DNA of 64,000 bases from Litoreibacter ponti (GTDB lineage: Bacteria; Pseudomonadota; Alphaproteobacteria; Rhodobacterales; Rhodobacteraceae), in contig NZ_QBKS01000002.1 in the NCBI RefSeq assembly GCF_003054285.1, positions 310,001 through 374,000 on the forward strand. Reading direction: 5' to 3'. This document shows, one piece after another, positions 62,155-64,000 of the stretch (the first letter of the stretch is position 1; each line of letters starts with the position of its first letter). The notes under the pieces are model-generated. The model was not told the DNA's origin and made no database searches. It worked only from the letters and a program-made list of their open reading frames with translations. A program made the position numbers and the translations under genes.

Positions 62155-62850
62155 ATGACACCGCAGTTCAAGGCCCTCTCCGTCCATTTGCTCACCGCCA
62201 CCGGGGCCGTTTTCGCAATGCTTGCGATGCTGGCTGCGATTGATGGCAAATGGGCACTGATGTTCTTATGGCTTGTGGTCGCCTTTGGCGTGGACGGGAT
62301 CGATGGCCCGCTCGCGCGAAAGTACCATGTCAAGGAATACGCGCCGCAATTCGACGGCGTGCTGCTCGACCTGATCATCGACTACCTGACTTACGTCTTC
62401 ATCCCGGCCTTCGCGCTGTTCAAATCCGGCCTCTTCGAAGGATGGACCGGGTGGTTTGTCATCATCGTGATCACCTTCACCTCCGCGCTCTATTTCGCGG
62501 ATACGCGGATGAAAACAAAGGATAATTCCTTCTCCGGCTTCCCCGGTTGCTGGAACATGGTAGCGATCGTGGTCTTCGCGTTGGAGCCGAACTTCTGGAT
62601 CATCCTTGTGCTTATCACGGCATTGGCCGTCGCCATGTTCTTTCCGCTGAAATTCGTCCATCCCGTGCGCACGGAGCGGTGGCGGATGGTCACACTGCCG
62701 ACCGCGCTGGCATGGACCTTCTTTGCGGGATGGGCCGCTTGGGTCAATTTCGATCCGCAAAGCTGGGCGCATTGGGGTCTGGTTCTAAGCTCGATCTACT
62801 TGCTGTTCGCCGGGATTGCGCAACAGGTTCTGTACGGGCGGGACGGCTAA
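62155..62850 (+). CDS. pcs: Phosphatidylcholine synthase
   Basis: A 231-residue membrane enzyme that joins CDP-diacylglycerol and choline. The CDP-alcohol phosphotransferase motif is visible: DGIDGPLARKY (about 46-56), then FDGVLLDLIID (about 64-74), with the two final aspartates. Seven to eight hydrophobic helices. Pcs is typical of alphaproteobacteria that contain phosphatidylcholine. The ATG at 62155 was taken; a TTG six codons upstream is possible. The 3' end overlaps ogt by 4 bases. Confidence 0.93.
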   Translation: MTPQFKALSVHLLTATGAVFAMLAMLAAIDGKWALMFLWLVVAFGVDGIDGPLARKYHVKEYAPQFDGVLLDLIIDYLTYVFIPAFALFKSGLFEGWTGWFVIIVITFTSALYFADTRMKTKDNSFSGFPGCWNMVAIVVFALEPNFWIILVLITALAVAMFFPLKFVHPVRTERWRMVTLPTALAWTFFAGWAAWVNFDPQSWAHWGLVLSSIYLLFAGIAQQVLYGRDG

Positions 62851-63302
62851 AGCAGCAGACCTGCCGCCCCCTCCAGTTTCAAAAGCGCCACCTTCGCTTC
62901 GACCCCGCCCCGGCCCGAAAATCCGCCAAGCCCGCTGGCGGCGAGAACGCGGTGGCACGGGATCAAGATTGCAATCGGGTTTGCGCCGCAGGCTTGCCCG
63001 ATGGCCTGCGCGGAGACACCAAGCTCGCCGGCAAGTTCGCCATAGGTGCGCGTCTCCCCGTAGGGAATGGCGCGCAGGGCTTGGTAGAAATCCTGTTGAA
63101 ACGCAGAGCCGCGCGGGCGCAATGGCAAGTCGAATTCTAAACGCTTGCCCGCGAAATAGTCCTGCATCTGGGCAACCGCGCCGCGCAGAAGATCGCTCTC
63201 AGGCTCACCTCCGGACGCATCCCAATCAAGCGATGCGATCGCTCCGTCTTCCTCTGTAAGTGTCAGCGGGCCAACAGGTGACGCGAGGGACGCGCGTCTC
63301 AT
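62847..63302 (-). CDS. ogt: Methylated-DNA-protein cysteine methyltransferase
   Basis: A 151-residue suicide repair protein that takes the methyl group from O6-methylguanine. The active site NPIAILIPCHRVLAASG near 107-123 with its PCHR cysteine, the PYGETRTYGELA helix and GGFSGRGGVEAKVALLKLEG are standard. It is short for Ogt but complete. It overlaps the DUF3253 gene by 4 bases. Confidence 0.94.
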   Translation of the reverse strand: MRRASLASPVGPLTLTEEDGAIASLDWDASGGEPESDLLRGAVAQMQDYFAGKRLEFDLPLRPRGSAFQQDFYQALRAIPYGETRTYGELAGELGVSAQAIGQACGANPIAILIPCHRVLAASGLGGFSGRGGVEAKVALLKLEGAAGLLL

Positions 63303-63535
63303 AAAAGACCCAGCCGGATCGGGCCCTTGGCGGTCACCGGATCAACCGTTTCGCCTTTTTGGGTGGCCGCGATCCCGTCCATCCCTGACGCTATCCGGCG
63401 CACGTCGTCCATCACGGGGCGCCAGTCGGACGCCACCGCGCGGGCCACCTCCGACGGGCAAAATGTCTTGCCGAGACCCCGCCGGTGGGCGAGGTCCCGG
63501 ATCGCGTTTTCTATGTCCTCATCCGAGGGCATCAT
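63299..63535 (-). CDS. DUF3253-family protein
   Basis: A 78-residue protein starting MMPSDEDIENAIRDLAHRRG. It resembles the DUF3253 winged-helix-like small proteins, including GKTFCPSEVARAV and WRPVMDDVRRIA. The start lies 17 bases inside the 3' end of ileS. Coupling to ogt by a 4-base overlap is seen. Function unknown. Confidence 0.78.
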   Translation of the reverse strand: MMPSDEDIENAIRDLAHRRGLGKTFCPSEVARAVASDWRPVMDDVRRIASGMDGIAATQKGETVDPVTAKGPIRLGLL

Positions 63536-64000
63536 CGCAGCGTCCACAGACGCCGGGGTGCGCATGGGTACCGACATCGGGCAGGATCTTCCAGCAGCGC
63601 TGGCATTTCTCACCGTCCGCCTTGGCAAAGCTCACGGCGATGCCTTCGACATCCTCGATGGTGAACGCACCCGCAGGCGCATCTTCGGTCGAGACCGCGA
63701 TATCGGAGGTGATGCACATGTCGTCGAAACTGACGGTGCCCAGCACCTCGGCCACGTCCGCCCCGACAAAGACCGTTGGCGCGGCCTCCAGCGAGGAGCC
63801 GATGACCTTGTTGGTGCGCTCGACTTCCAACGCGCCGGTGACAACCCGGCGCACGCGGCGCACGGTGGACCATTTCTCGGCCAGAGCAGCATCGCGCCAA
63901 TCGGCAGGCGTCTCGGGGATGTCGACCAGATGGACCGAGCTGTCATCGCCCGGGTAGCGCTCCAGCCAGATCTCCTCGCAGGTGAACACCAGGATCGGTG
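63519..64000 (-). CDS. ileS: Isoleucyl-tRNA synthetase, 3' part only
   Basis: The frame stays open to the window edge. The 160 residues form the IleRS C-terminal region: PILVFTCEEIWLERY (end of the anticodon domain) and the C-terminal zinc-binding motif CQRCWKILPDVG with CGRCDDALG. IleRS charges tRNA-Ile. The catalytic N-terminus lies outside the window. Confidence 0.94.
   Translation of the reverse strand, partial: PILVFTCEEIWLERYPGDDSSVHLVDIPETPADWRDAALAEKWSTVRRVRRVVTGALEVERTNKVIGSSLEAAPTVFVGADVAEVLGTVSFDDMCITSDIAVSTEDAPAGAFTIEDVEGIAVSFAKADGEKCQRCWKILPDVGTHAHPGVCGRCDDALG

Overview
The window is high-GC bacterial chromosome with very tight gene packing. Many neighbours share a 4-base start/stop overlap, and convergent genes often overlap at their 3' ends. 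Gene content points to an alphaproteobacterium of the Rhodobacterales (roseobacter/Rhodobacteraceae) type: short-form HisG with HisZ, phosphatidylcholine synthase, a B12-dependent ribonucleotide reductase, XdhABC, DUF1489, a CtrA-like TTAA-N7-TTAA box, dimethylglycine dehydrogenase-like and MttB-like methylamine enzymes. No phage, insertion sequence, CRISPR array or rRNA was seen. No gene-free stretch exceeds 300 bases; the longest are about 170-200 bases.

Layout. 1-2.35 kb: 3' end of glpX, recJ and tRNA-Glu. 2.4-4.0 kb: a two-gene sensor with an H-NOX-like protein and an HNOBA-GGDEF diguanylate cyclase; the H-NOX seems to have lost its heme-ligating histidine. 4.1-5.7 kb: MttB-family methyltransferase. 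5.8-7.4 kb: a two-component pair whose kinase carries an ethylene-receptor-like copper-site domain. 7.5-12.4 kb: HAD phosphatase, then MarR, a self-sufficient reductive dehalogenase fused to its own reductase, and an SRPBCC protein. 12.4-15.5 kb: Zur-controlled zinc uptake (znuB, znuC, zur, divergent znuA). 15.6-25.5 kb: nrdJ, DUF1489, hisS-hisZ-hisG, slyX and dnaE. 25.5-35.5 kb: ArsR regulator, xdhABC and a BMP-type ABC importer, probably one purine or nucleoside uptake and oxidation unit ending in a strong terminator. 35.5-41.6 kb: pirin, MhqD-like hydrolase and MhqO-like dioxygenase divergent from a LysR regulator, followed by an aldo/keto reductase and a DAO-family oxidase. 41.6-44.5 kb: dimethylglycine dehydrogenase-like enzyme and a small secreted protein. 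44.7-51 kb: stress and envelope genes and an ECF42-type sigma factor with its DGPF/YCII partner. 51-57.3 kb: inositol phosphatase-family protein, M3 peptidase, an amino-acid ABC permease and binding protein without an ATPase, and an iron-type alcohol dehydrogenase. 57.3-58.1 kb: a short AT-richer patch with poorly recognised small genes. 58.1-64 kb: VOC protein, ubiK, lgt, a MidA-like methyltransferase, pgeF, two small conserved-looking proteins, pcs, ogt, DUF3253 and the 3' end of ileS.

Most notable signals: (i) the apparently heme-less H-NOX paired with a diguanylate cyclase, which copies the soluble guanylate cyclase domain order across two genes; (ii) the kinase that keeps all six signature residues of plant ethylene receptors; (iii) the cytoplasmic reductive dehalogenase fusion; (iv) clusters of distinct, perfect or near-perfect 20-24-bp palindromes in intergenic DNA at 35.55-35.59 and 39.09-39.18 kb; (v) readable regulatory sites: a Zur box, an NrdR-like box, an 18-bp palindrome lying over the arsR start codon, and a CtrA-like box. 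All assignments were made by eye from sequence motifs; no database search was possible.
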